A stretch of DNA of 64,000 bases from Lineus longissimus (Eukaryota; Nemertea; Pilidiophora; Heteronemertea; Lineidae): assembly GCF_910592395.1 (NCBI RefSeq), contig NC_088323.1, positions 8,186,001 through 8,250,000 of the forward strand, in the 5' to 3' direction. The notes under the pieces were generated by a model. It worked only from the letters and a program-made list of their open reading frames with translations. It searched no databases and was not told the DNA's origin. Position numbers and translations under genes: made by a program. Shown piece by piece: positions 52,469 through 62,900 of the stretch. The first letter of the stretch is position 1; the number at the start of each line of letters is the position of its first letter.

Positions 52469-53295
52469 TCATTTATCGTTTTCTTGCATACTACAGATGT
52501 TAATATTCATATTCATATTCATATTAATGTTATTGTTTAAAATAGATAATTTATTAAGCATAATCATATTTTCATCCTTAACATAATCCCCAAAATACTG
52601 GTGAATAACTCTTTTCCAATCTGATTTTACATTTTGGTCTCGATAAATGAACCAGTTTTCATTACTCATCTGGTTCATGAAAGAAACTGACCTATTCAAC
52701 TGCTCCTTAAATAGTTTCCAGTTTACTGAAGCACTCTTCTGTCGGTTTTCTGCCTTTTCCATTGGTCTCATGTCAAACCAAGCGTAACACAGTTCGGGAC
52801 AATCTTTAAATTCCTTAATTGGTAAAACATGATCTGAAGAAACTGTCTGAGCAACCTAGATAAAATTATGATGATTCTGAGTAACCAGTAACTCTCCTTT
52901 CGAAATACTGTTGAGACCAACCCTTACTTTGTGTCTGTCCCTGTTACCATTCTTATTAAGGTTACCTTTGTAGACAGAGTTCCAACATAATCTACAATTA
53001 ACTCTATTTCCAGCCTTGCCGAATTCACCATCACTTAGTAATTTAACTTCATCACACTTATTGCATTTCTTGGTTAACGTACCACATGCTTTACAATAAT
53101 CCAGGAATTTATTACGTCTGTTCTTTTCAAAATCATTTTCAGGTTTCTTTTCATAGATTTAACACATTTGAATGTAGGTCCTGAAACTACTGGTTGTTGC
53201 TGATACACAGGTTGTTGACACACAGAACACCCTTGATAGGGCTGCTGATACACATTAACAGTACCATAATTGTTATTAAATAGTTGTCCTTCCAT
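52469..53295 (-). pseudogene. HNH-type endonuclease with zinc ribbon, decayed
   Basis: The N-terminus (MEGQLFNNNYG) has CSVCQQPVYQQQP. After a frame change near 53160, the chain reads YCKACGTLTKKCNKC and NCRLCWNSVYKGN, a four-to-six-cysteine zinc ribbon. After one in-frame TAG (about 52857) it continues SSDHVLPIKEF, CYAWFDMRPMEKAENRQKS, with His in DHV and an N/D-x-x-P pattern typical of HNH nucleases (ENRxKS close). The last part (NWKLFKEQLNRS, then DWKRVIHQYFGDY) is a helical C-terminus. Such genes are usual in viruses and mobile DNA, not in animal chromosomes. Two breaks make it inactive here. Confidence 0.6.
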
Positions 53296-53400
53296 TATTT
53301 AATTGAAATATTTTTTTTCAAAATAGAAATCATGACCTACTGTACTACAAAAGAAAGTTCTCGGCAAGACCTTTCCAACGATACCTCACTTGCCCATATA

Positions 53401-53578
53401 CAGTGGAACCTCCCTTAGCGGACACCTCTCTATAAAGGACAACCTCTCTATTAAGGACACTACTTTTGATCCCAAATTGGTTGTTTCCATTCAATTTGAC
53501 CTCTCTAATCAGGACACCTCTCTATTAAGGACAGTACTTGTCAGTCCCGAGGGTGTCCTTAATAGAGAGGTTCTACTG
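53401..53578. mobile_element. Pogo-like MITE, TA flanks
   Basis: It starts CAGTGGAACCTCCC and ends GAGGTTCTACTG with TA on both sides. AGGACACCTCTCTATTAAGG-type text is shared with 4477-4652. The region 53579-54380 holds no gene that I can name. Confidence 0.8.
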
Positions 53579-54380
53579 TATGTTAAAAAATAGCTGAGAA
53601 ATGAACCCTTGAAGTGAAAATTGTACAACAAAAACGAATTGGCAAACAATTACAACTGTTTATTAAATATCCAATTCCATCTGTACAGACGACACAATAC
53701 TACATGCATAATTAATTAAAGACAGAGCATAATCTTACCCCAAACACCGGGTGGATAGCAATTACCAGAGCCCAGCCCACTGCTACCTGCAGACCACTTG
53801 CCGGAAGCAACAGCCAGATGAGATTAATCAGGCTTGACCAGTTGAGCGTGATGAGTATAAACAATCTCAAGAGGGTTGTTAGTTCAGCATACTTGATGAT
53901 TTACCAAAAATGAATCCTCTGCCTAAAGTTCGATGGTTTGTTCATTAAATTGAAACAAAGTTTTTGAAAGTATTTTTATTCTATTTGAAGACTACGGAAG
54001 TGTGCCGTATGACCATCTCAAGAGAAACTAAATTTAAATTGAGATGCCTTGCAAAATGGTCCTTGCAAAATATTAATAAATATATTTCAACAAAATTTAC
54101 CTCTGGCTGATCAAAACACAAGAAGACATGGAAGATGTATACAATGTAAAGCCTGTACTCAGAAAATGTATGAAATTAATCCAATATAAGAAAAGCTTAT
54201 GACTTTGGTCATGACAGTCAGCGGTTTGCAGTCACTCGCCTTTAGAAATAATGTTCATAATCCAAATAGTCGAATGTACATGTTATCCAGAGTTCAGATT
54301 CACCATTCAGCATTTTCAGCTATAGAATACTGCCATATATAGAAACTTTATAATCCATGATTATACCAGCGATGCATGAA

Positions 54381-55132
54381 TTAATCAGACACATCAGAAT
54401 CAGAATCATCAACTGGCATGACTGGCCCTTGGGGTAGGGGTTGAAACACTTTATCCATGACGCGATCCCAAATATTCCGGCGGTATTGATATATGTACAC
54501 TTGACGTACGATTTCTTCGACTTTTTTTCCTCTTCTCCTGGGCATTTTCAGAAGAGGAGGAACACATGCTTGTGTACCGACGACCAACATTTTCGTTCCA
54601 ATGACAAACTGCAAGATTAGACCTCAGCTTGTATTGTTTGTCACCGAAGGAGATGCGCTCATCTTGGAAAATGTTCATCACATTGTTGAAAGATTCCACG
54701 TAGAAAGTGTCCTTCGCGTGAATATAATTTTGGGGGTACATACTGACACTCGACTTTTTGATTGCATTCGCGAGGAGGGTTTCGGCCTTTGCGCTGGTGA
54801 TCACGATTCTTGATGGTTCATAGTTGGGATCCTTACGACAGCGGGAACATGGTTGACAATTGTCATGCACATTTTTATAATGTTCGGTTATATTTTCAAT
54901 CATGGCTTTTAATTTCTCACTGTCTTTATCACAATTTCGAATTACCCAATGGACATGTGCTGCGATCCCCAAGTTTGTCCTGAAGTTCCTTGTGCCACGT
55001 TACGTTGTGCTTCTTCTTTGGCCCCTCTGCTACCTTCTGAACTGATTTTGTAATGTTCTTCACTGCGTGCCATGTGTCATTTTGGTTGATAGGGGATTTC
55101 CTATCTCTGACCATCTTGTTTACTGCGTCGTT
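54381..55132 (-). pseudogene. Transposase fragment (RHGWRKN family), copy 1
   Basis: It contains DAVNKMVRDRKSPINQNDTW and WHKELQDKLGD, then HVHWVIRNCDKD, SRCRKDPNYEPSRIVIT and KDTFYVESFNNVMNIFQDERI with the likely Glu. The C-terminus switches frame at about 54500 to a charged tail ending DDSDSDVSD. The upstream half (first catalytic region) is missing: the chain stops at the LTR at 55133 and does not resume on its far side. It is homologous to 58483-60114. Confidence 0.65.
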
Positions 55133-55906
55133 TGTTGTGGAGCCCCTTGCTGTTGGGCGGCTCCGGAGTCTTGTGGCAGCATTCCTGATCTGGGGACTAG
55201 CGTGAGAGTACCAGCGGATCAAGTGACATATGGACAGAACACCGTCAAGGCAGAGGTTTCTTTCAGAACTTTGTTGCACTTCTTTACAAGGATGGGTAGC
55301 AGCAGGGGTAGTACAAATTCGAAGGCAGAGGTTTCTTTCAGAACTTTGTTGCACTTCTTTACAAGGATGGGTAGCAGCAGGGGTAGTACAAATTCGAATC
55401 CCTTTTAGGGTCGTTTCTGAGGAACAGTTGGGGAGCACGCTGTTTTTAAAGGGTCGACTAATTGGAAAATCATGTAATTTGTCACCTCGTCTGCTATTGG
55501 CTGGAGATCGATAATGATCCCGTGGACCACGAGGAGGTGACGACCCCATGTCCAAAAAGTCACCTGTTTCGCAACGTGTCCCCCATCGTATCATCAGAAT
55601 TACACCCTTACACAATGATTAAGGTTTTTAATTAACAATTATGAATTTGCAATAAATTTGTAATGACCGATTATGACTTTCTAATAAACACTTATGGGTT
55701 TGGATTAACGATTACGAATTTTAGAATACAGAATTTTAATGATATTTCTCAATTGCACATGAATTAATGACAAAATTGCTATGTTGGTTCATTACTAACA
55801 AGCGTAAAATGTGTTTTATCAAACTTGTCCGAAAACTGGAGAATTTCTAACTCTGGTAAAGAATATCTAAATTTATTAAAATGTACCTAAAATGTACTTC
55901 ATAACA
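55133..55906 (-). repeat. LTR of the Ty3/gypsy family, copy 3
   Basis: It runs TGTTGTGGAGCCCC to CTTCATAACA with the family blocks in order. An exact 75-base tandem duplication lies at 55247-55396 (AAGGCAGAGGTTTCTTTC start). The five bases outside the ends differ (TCGTT and TCATC), so no target duplication is evident. Different transposase remnants abut the two sides. Confidence 0.7.
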
Positions 55907-56264
55907 TCATCTTTTTTGCTGCAGCAATCTTTGCACCTTCTGGTGGGGGAGGCCTTTTTCTCAGTGGGGGGAGGACTGATGGAAAGTGGTGTCCCGTGAG
56001 ACGTTCTTGTTCGCCCTCTCCGAGAAGGCGTCCTTTCTTCTTCAGCTTCATCGCAGGATCGTGATATTCATCCATGAGCCTATCAACCAGCTGTGTACGG
56101 AAGTCTAGTTGATCAATGCTTGCATTGGCTGGATCCTTCTTGAAGAGACAGTAGGCATTATGGATTTTCATATTCAAAACATGACGGAACATCTTCTTGT
56201 ACCATTTCTTCTGTCTCTTACGAGTGGTCGGGTAGCTATGCATCATTTGGTCACTTAGGTCCAA
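55899..56264 (-). pseudogene. PiggyBac-like transposase C-terminal fragment
   Basis: DLSDQMMHSYPTTRK followed by KKWYKKMFRHVLNMK and HNAYCLFKK, then LDFRTQLVDRL, matches the C-terminal helices of piggyBac-type transposases. The cysteine-rich end is absent; the chain ends with PPPPEGAKIAAAKK at the LTR border. A separate minus-strand exon-like piece (about 56405-56330; VHERERSHYLG) precedes it after a GTATGT donor. The region 56410-56867 was not recognised. Confidence 0.55.
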
Positions 56265-57045
56265 AAAAAAAATGACTTAAATTTCAAACGCAAGCTAACG
56301 AATCTGACCAAGGAAATAGAATACATACCCCAAGGTAGTGGCTGCGCTCTCTCTCGTGGACCTTGGGGTAATATTTTAGAACTTTTTCATCTATGAGTTG
56401 TGTAAATCTAACCAAAAACAAAAACAAAAGACTTTCATTGATGTACAGCACTAAATTATTATACTTCTGTTTTTTAGATTTTACCTAAAGATATTTTGCT
56501 CTTTAACGTCTTCAATTTGATAATGGATATGGGTCGGATTTCAGACACCTTTCTCCCCCTTTTCTCCACGACTTCATTTTTCGTCAGTGCCTCGTTTGGA
56601 AAGACAAGTTATTAAATTTCAATTCCTTGGCGTGATCTCTAGGATCAAACAGGGGAATTTCTTTCCGAGTTGTGTATGGTATTTTACCATAGTAAGAATT
56701 TTTCGGCTTCTTACCATGGTATGTGTCTATTTTTTTACTGTTTCCAGCCATGAGGACGACCTGGAGGGTTTTTGATTCCACCCGCAATAACTGGTAAGCA
56801 ATGTATGGTACATCGTCTACAGTTGGCGTGGTCTATGCCGTTTTTAAAATATTGTTCCAAAATTGCTTCAAGGTTTAATCCATCTGTGTTTTTTTGCCTG
56901 ATAGTTTTTCATTGCTTTTTCCAAAGTTTTCATTTGCCTTGACAATGACGAACTGGATGTACTCATTTTTTCTTGGGAATCTATGACCTTCCTATGGCAC
57001 ACCTTCATTTTTTCAAAGGAGTCAACTTGTATCTTTCTTAGTGTC

Positions 57046-58008
57046 TTATCCTGACACTTGCATTTGTTGAGATACTTGCAGAGGATGTTTTGGAAGAAGT
57101 GCCTCTCTGAACCATTTCTGGGAGATTTCACCATTGATATCTCCATGGTAGTCCTCAAGTGACCCAGTAGTGCGATAAACCAACCCAGCTCCTTGGAGGA
57201 ATCCATTTTCACTGCCTACATGTAAAACAATAAGTCTTTCGCCTTTGCGAGTGGGATCATGAAGTCCAGTTGATCGCCCTTCAAGAAATGCTTGCTTTTT
57301 GGTTTTGATAGTGGTATCAGTCCAAGCCTTCCCAGTAGTCATACCCGCAAAACACCAGGTTTCATCCAGATAGAAAACTGGACGTCCCTCCTTGCGATAC
57401 TGCCTAATTTCTCGAAGATATCTATGTCGCCAGGCTATCAAATCATCCCGTTCTATCATGAGACTCCTTCTGCTCCTCTTCTTAAATAGAAACCCAATCG
57501 CCTTTAAGATTCGGTGAAGTTGAGCTCAAGAAATTGAAGGAAGGTCCGCATCCTCATCCACTGCCTTTTTCACTTTATTAAGAGTTGGAGGTTCGTTGTT
57601 CAAGAAGAGATCATGTACTTTGGACCGAATAGCTGACAGAGTAAAGTCATCATAGTTGTTTAATGATATGAATTCCTTGGTGTCAAGCTTCTTCTTTCGG
57701 GGTGTTGAGACAAAACCCTTATCCTTTATCTCCTTCCTTATTCGGTGAATAGAACGACTTGATAAGCCACATGCTTCAGCAGTCTCATCCGCTAAATTCT
57801 CGACACTCCATTTAGGATGAAGTCCTTTGAAATAACCAAACACATTCAAAGCAATGTCTCCTTGCCTACTTGTCAATGGTTTTCCCTTCTTTTGTTTTTT
57901 CGATGAAGATGTGCCCTCAGCACAGGGTATACCGGGTAAAATATATAATATGAACGGTATGAAAACAAACGAACACGTTGAGAATCCAGGCAAAGCAAGC
58001 CAAACCAT
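57046..58008 (-). pseudogene. Tc1/mariner-IS630-like transposase, one nonsense and truncated
   Basis: An N-terminal helix-turn-helix region has VENLADETAEACGLSSRSIH and then KRKKLDTKEF-like text. The catalytic domain begins RPVFYLDETWCFAG (first Asp) and has a GSLEDYHGDINGE motif. The frame is shared across an in-frame TGA at 57526-57528, so one nonsense mutation separates the two halves. The segment that should hold the second Asp and the Glu is replaced by non-homologous lysine-rich sequence from about 57050 down to 56868. It is therefore inactive. Confidence 0.65.
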
Positions 58009-58482
58009 GATGACAGTTGACTGGAAATGCCTTCAACAAGCATGCTGCGCTAATATTCCCCGCCAATATGCTGACGTGTGGAATGCTGACGTCAGAACAT
58101 CCAGGAAGTTTTGCCTGAAAGCTGCAGTCTGTTCTTAAATTATGTGAAGGCAAAGACTTTGATTGTGAGCTTCAGCATCAGATATACAGAGGAAATACAT
58201 GCAAAACATAGAAAACTAGTTATACCCAAATTTCAGAAAATGCTATATTCACTTTATGAGTCACGATCTAGGCCAGTATGGCTGATGGCCTTTGATATGC
58301 CGCTGACTACTCCACTGAGACAGACTTTACCATGTATCAGAAAGCAAAAGAAAGAATTGTGTTATAAACATACTACTTTATTCCTTGGTACACAAGTCAA
58401 GAATTTATTGCCGTAATCACTGTGAAATCAAAATTTATATAAAATGAAACTCTAATTTGAAACTTCAATTTTACCATAGGTC
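58009..58482. other. Spacer between transposase remnants
   Basis: No coding or repeat structure was recognised in these 474 bases. Confidence 0.4.
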
Positions 58483-60114
58483 CTAGTAGTCACAATGAGT
58501 GTCCCCATTATCATGTCTATTCCTTGTAAATACTATCAACAACACGATTCCAAATGTTATCTCGATATTTGTATGAACATGGCACATAGTTTTTGTCTCT
58601 TTCCTCCTTTCGATTGCGGGTTGATCCTCCGCATGATGAAAGGTGGTACGGTAATGCCGGCCAGCATTTTCATTCCAGTGATAAACACCCAAGTTGGATC
58701 GTAGCTTGTACCGTTTGTCACCAAATGAAATGCGTTTATCCTGGAATATGTACATGACATTGTTGAACGATTCAACAAAGAATGTATCCCGAGCATGAAT
58801 GTAATTCTGAGGATAAATATAAACGCTTGAATTTCGAATGGCGGTTCGAAGAAGATCCTCTGCCTTTTGGCTAGCAATCACAATCCTGGATGGCTCGTAG
58901 TTTGGGTCCTTTCTGCATCTCGACTCTGGAGAACAGGATCCATGTTCATTTTTATAATGGTCCGTTATATTTACAATCATATTGCGCAAAGTGTTTGAAC
59001 ATTGGTCACAATTTCTGATAGCCCAGTGCACATGGCTGGCTATGGCCTTGGGCTTATCACTGAGTTGGGTGTGCCAAGTCTTGTTGTGGTTTTTCTTGGC
59101 ACCTGAGGATACCTTGTCCATGATTTTAGTCATGTTTTTTGCAGCATGCCAAATGTCACTTTCATTTATAACTGTCCCTCTGTCCTTGACAAGTTTATTG
59201 ACAGCTGCATTAAAATCATGGCAGTGAATGTTCACCTCCTGCCCTTCGTTGTCCTAAACTTGATCGAGGTACTCGTAGATTCGCTTTGTCCCAAGGGTTT
59301 CGTGCCACTGAGTGCATTTATCGTCAGATTTTGTGATATGTTCGCAACGGAGTACCTTGTGAGTTCGGTTCCCCATCGCGACAACACTTGTGTCCTTGGC
59401 ATTTTTGCGCCATCCATGCCGAGCATCCATTCCAATGTCTATGCCGTCTTCATTTTCGTCATATGAGGCTACTTCCTCAAGTAGAGCATTCATCGTGCTG
59501 GTTCGTTCCTCATCTTCTGAACTTGGGAAATAATAAGAGTTCAGAAAGTTGCCCATTTTCGTTGCAGAAATTGCCCCAAATCCACAAGCATTTGAAAATC
59601 TTCGGTACATAACTGGCAGTAATCCAGATGAAAAGTAACCATTGGCTATCCGTTGGTTGACGAGCAGTTCTGAGTTGGGCAGATAAGATGACGAAACCCA
59701 GTTGTAAACATGGTGTCCATGTCGTCTTTTGCAACGCATTTTCGCCCTCACTGTGTGTCCCATGTAATCCGTCCGGATTATCGACAGCTCGGAATCACAC
59801 AGGCGACCATGTCTTTCAGCGATTTCAATTGACTTCTGAAGGGCATCCTTGCTCACCACGTATAGCTCTTGGTTGACGTCCTCTTTCGCTGTGAAAGTAT
59901 ACGATGGGATGTTCTTGGTCTTGTCCTCCTCCAGGTGATGAATAATCCAATAGTTTAGAACGTTTTCCATTATCATTGCATTATTTACCGGATGCTTAGT
60001 TTCATTTGCAAGAAAATTTCGTACCCTGTGCATCATCCCGAGAATCGATTTCTTAGTATCACTATCTCCCGGAATTTCTAATTTGAATCGTTTTGGTCGT
60101 TCAGTAGTCATCAT
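58483..60114 (-). pseudogene. Nearly full transposase (RHGWRKN family), one nonsense codon
   Basis: Reading from 60114, it has IPGDSDTKKSILGMMHRVRN, then a CGFGAISATKMGNF region, GIDIGMDARHGWRKNAKDTS (first Asp) and THKVLRCEHITKSDDKC. A TAG at 59254-59256 follows YEYLDQV, and the frame resumes unbroken through HCHDFNAAVNKLVKDRG (second Asp), HVHWAIRNCDQ, CRKDPNYEPSRIVIA and RDTFFVESFNNVMYIF (likely Glu). Both halves are in one frame, so the copy was lost recently, by one substitution. The superfamily is not certain. An AT-rich foldback array at 60150-60410 borders the N-terminal side. Confidence 0.7.
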
Positions 60115-60149
60115 GGACGTATGTATTTATGGCAAGCCGTCTGTCTAAT

Positions 60150-60410
60150 AATTAAGAAAACCAGGTTTTATTTAAAAAAACCTGGTTTTCTTCTTAATAA
60201 ACTTAGTTTCATGGAAGAAAACCATGTTTTCTTCCATGAAACTAGGTTTTCTTGCAAGAAGCATAAGTTGATTAAAAAAAACTAGCTTTCTTTAAAAAAA
60301 CCTGTTTTTTTAACAAGATAACTTGGTTTTTAAAATCAACCTATGCTTCTTCCAAGAAAACCTAGTTTCATGGAAGAAAACAATGTTTTGTGGAATAAAA
60401 CAAGGTTATA
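60150..60410. repeat. AT-rich multilevel foldback array
   Basis: Nested inverted repeats are built on AAAACC and GGTTTT. The outer arms (about 60206-60265 and 60333-60390) match over about 50 bases, including TTCTTCCATGAAACTAGG and AGCATAAGTTGATT with its complement. Inner hairpins of AAACCAGGTTT type lie within the arms. It would form a strong cruciform. Confidence 0.75.
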
Positions 60411-60614
60411 ATTATGCATTTCTTACTTTGCTTACCTGGGTTAGCAACTCGGGTTACGGATTTCCTCAGACCTAGCACGCACGCCCCATTACGCTTACTC
60501 TGCATGCGCAGAGAGCGCGTCGATCACACATGTCAGAGGTCGAATGTCACAATCAATAGTAAGTTAAATCAATAGTAAGATAAAATATAAGACAATTTCA
60601 AGATGATCCCTTAC

Positions 60615-61037
60615 CTCTTCACTTCCTGAATTGGGACTATTAATGTTGATTCGTCTAATGGCTTCTTCAATTTCCTCTCGACTAATTTGAGTCAACCTCT
60701 GGCGACGAGTCTGAACTTGAAAATGAGTCATGTGGCGGTAGACTGTCTGGCAACTCGACATTCCAAGCAATTTATTCCGTGCAATTGAAGCCACAGTAAA
60801 GCCAATCCCCAGAAGATGCTCCAATTGTTCTTTCGTTACAGAAAACTCCGGGTGGCCCCTTTTCCCTCTACTTTCAAGAGGACATATTGCACTGTTTGCT
60901 CTTGAATAACGTGAATTTCCACCAGGATTTGGTGGAGCTCCTCCAACAGCACCCTGACTGGGCTGAGCCTGTCCCGGAGGTTTACTTGCACTTGCATCAG
61001 CACCGGGAGTAGGGGAGAGCGGGGCACAGTGGGCCAA
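60615..61037 (-). CDS. Helix-turn-helix exon of a transposon-type gene
   Basis: The frame has a proline- and alanine-rich N-terminus, then KRGHPEFSVTKEQLEHLLGI and FTVASIARNKLLGMSSCQTV, and RHMTHFQVQTRRQRL. That is a helix-turn-helix (recombinase/transposase DNA-binding) pattern with 'x-x-V-x-x-E-Q-L-x-x-L-L-x-x-G-F-T-V-x-x-I-A'. It continues with QISREEIEEAIRR and a GSEE end at a GTAAGG donor, where related genes carry PNSGYR-type integrase segments. No catalytic exon is visible to the left; it is probably an isolated exon of a Ginger- or IS481-like element. An LTR lies immediately upstream. Confidence 0.5.
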
Positions 61038-61068
61038 TATTTGGTTTTTAGCTCCTCACAGGAGAAGG

Positions 61069-61489
61069 TGTTACGGAGCTCTCTTCTGCTGCTCCTGGGG
61101 AACGTAGCTGAGTGAAGGCAGGATCAATCACAAAAAGACAAGTAGTCCGGTATATCGTTGTTTAAAGCTTTGTTGGAGATAACTGACGTACATGTAGTTG
61201 GTACCACCCTGGAGAGCAGGTTGGGTCGTCTCTGGAGAATTTGGCTGGAGGGCCACGTTAATAAGGGGCGACTAATTGGTTGTCATGTGATCCGTCACCT
61301 CGATGTCATTGGCTAGTTTGGTCCAGAGGATCCATCGGGATACAAGGTTTCAATGTTATTTCTAAAATGTACATCAATAATTGCAAAATTACCATGCTGG
61401 TTGAGGTAAAGATATACATGAAACTGATTTGATTCAAGTTTACAAATTTTACCAAATTATCAAATAAAATGTAGAATTGCCTCATAACA
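61069..61489 (-). repeat. 3' LTR of the Ty3/gypsy element
   Basis: On the plus strand it begins TGTTACGGAGCTCTC and ends CTCATAACA (minus-strand ends TGTT...AACA). The minus-strand purine tract AAGGGGGGATGG lies just before it, so this is a 3' LTR of the element to the right. It shares ordered blocks with the copies at 35847, 36523 and 55133. Confidence 0.8.
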
Positions 61490-61505
61490 CCATCCCCCCT
61501 TAAGC
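61490..61505 (-). promoter_or_regulatory. Polypurine tract priming plus-strand DNA
   Basis: The minus strand reads GCTTAAGGGGGGATGG directly against the LTR. Such tracts prime plus-strand synthesis in Ty3/gypsy elements. Confidence 0.75.
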
Positions 61506-62095
61506 TATTTCATGTCCCCATGAATACAAACATGTTATCACTTAAAAACGACGAATACAAGTGCAAATAATACAATATGTTCATGCAAATGTGCGAAAGA
61601 TGAGCAGGGCTAGCTCGACAAGAAAAATCAAAAATCCACCAAAATAACGCGCAAACGGCCATGTGGTTAATTATATAAGGTACTATTCCGTCTTCATTGC
61701 GATATTAATTAATTAAATAATTGTATTATCTTATATAGGACAATAGTTATATCCAATCTGCAAAATATACTCAGGGGAATTTGGTACTGTAGGGTACAAC
61801 GAACTTGACTGTGATGAATAGTTGATTGAAGCGTTTAAAGGAATGCTGGTTAATTTGTCATCATGGCGCATAATAAGGCGGGCATCGTAATCATGACTCA
61901 AAATGTAGCGAGTAAGTTTTGATGGAAACTGAGGTGTATCTTCGAAGGAAGCGGCATTGAAATTGAAACATTTTTAATATAGAGACGGAAGTCACGCCAA
62001 TCGACAATTAAGGTGCTGTTAAACGGAGGGCATAAACTTACCAGCTAAACATTATTAATTTTAGGGCGAGCGGTTACATATACATCATTATGGTT

Positions 62096-62440
62096 TTAAT
62101 CAAATCCAAAAAGATCAATTAACATACGACCATTGTCATCAGATAATTCAAATACTATGGTTACTGAACGCGTCTTTTTCGGGCAACATTTGCGTTTTAG
62201 CTTATAGGCGAGCTTAATAAATATATATAAGAAGAGGATTATTGCAATGGCCAATATTACTCGAATTGCCACAAATTCTAAGTTTACGGAGAGCTGAAGA
62301 TTTTCAAGGCTGGGCTTGAGTTCCTGGAGAGTTTTTGTGAGATCAAATTTATGAGCGTCGTCGGTAATTGCAAGTTGTGCTTTTGCAGGTAATGCTTGTT
62401 TAGGAGTTAATAATGCCAACACAGCTCTAGTGCAGAACAC
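62096..62440 (-). CDS. Env-like membrane tail of the Ty3/gypsy element
   Basis: A helical segment (FDLTKTLQELKPSLENLQLS) precedes one strong membrane segment (about residues 60-82; VILAIAIILFLYIFIKLAY) and a short basic-cysteine tail (KLKRKCCPKK). The region is placed where errantivirus-type elements carry env. Only the transmembrane end is present; no cleavage site or receptor-binding part is visible. The N-terminal residues lie on sequence fused to the truncated integrase, so this is the remnant of a longer ORF. 61506-62095 is 3' non-coding. Confidence 0.55.
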   Translation of the reverse strand: MFCTRAVLALLTPKQALPAKAQLAITDDAHKFDLTKTLQELKPSLENLQLSVNLEFVAIRVILAIAIILFLYIFIKLAYKLKRKCCPKKTRSVTIVFELSDDNGRMLIDLFGFD

Positions 62441-62900
62441 AGCGTACGCGGACAGTACTAGTGCAATTAGTGATAATAATGCTGTCGGCGTGATAAACTG
62501 TAAAGAATGCTTCGAAAGGCCTACTGACCGGAGGGAGAGGCGTCAGCGGCGCCCTTTTCTGGTTATGGGGTGTTTTCCTTTTCGCACACCTCACGCAGCT
62601 TTTGACGAATTCCCCAATGTCGTTGTACATTTGCGGCCAATAATATCTTTCTCTAATGACCTCGAAGGTTCGCGTGACTCCCATGTGACTCAAGTCAATG
62701 TCGCGCACTTCTTGAGTCACATGAGGTTGGAGACACTGGGGTACCACTAGTAGTAGGTTATCGGCTTGTCTTACCTTCGACTTTATTTGTAGTCGGTATA
62801 ACAGTCCGTCTTGTATGGTATAGTAGTCTGAAGTCAATGCAATTTTTCTTGCGACTGCCTTATCTTCAGGTAATATATGGGTGGACAAGTATGTGATCAT
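62427..62900 (-). pseudogene. Ty3/gypsy integrase N-terminal zinc domain, truncated
   Basis: YTIQDGLLYRLQ and LSHMGVTRTFEVIRERYYWP, then CVRCAKRKTPHNQ, show the integrase H-H-C-C zinc-binding segment. After PPVSRPFEAF, where the catalytic core should begin, the sequence changes to unrelated text and ends. The core Asp-Asp-Glu domain is deleted, and the frame runs on toward the env-like region. A one-base frame change near 62890 also separates it from the RNase H-DUF4326 frame. Confidence 0.8.

Noticed and set aside
52490-52530. CRISPR-like short regular repeats (CATATT units)
   Set aside because: Simple microsatellite without spacers, inside a eukaryotic AT-rich gene remnant.
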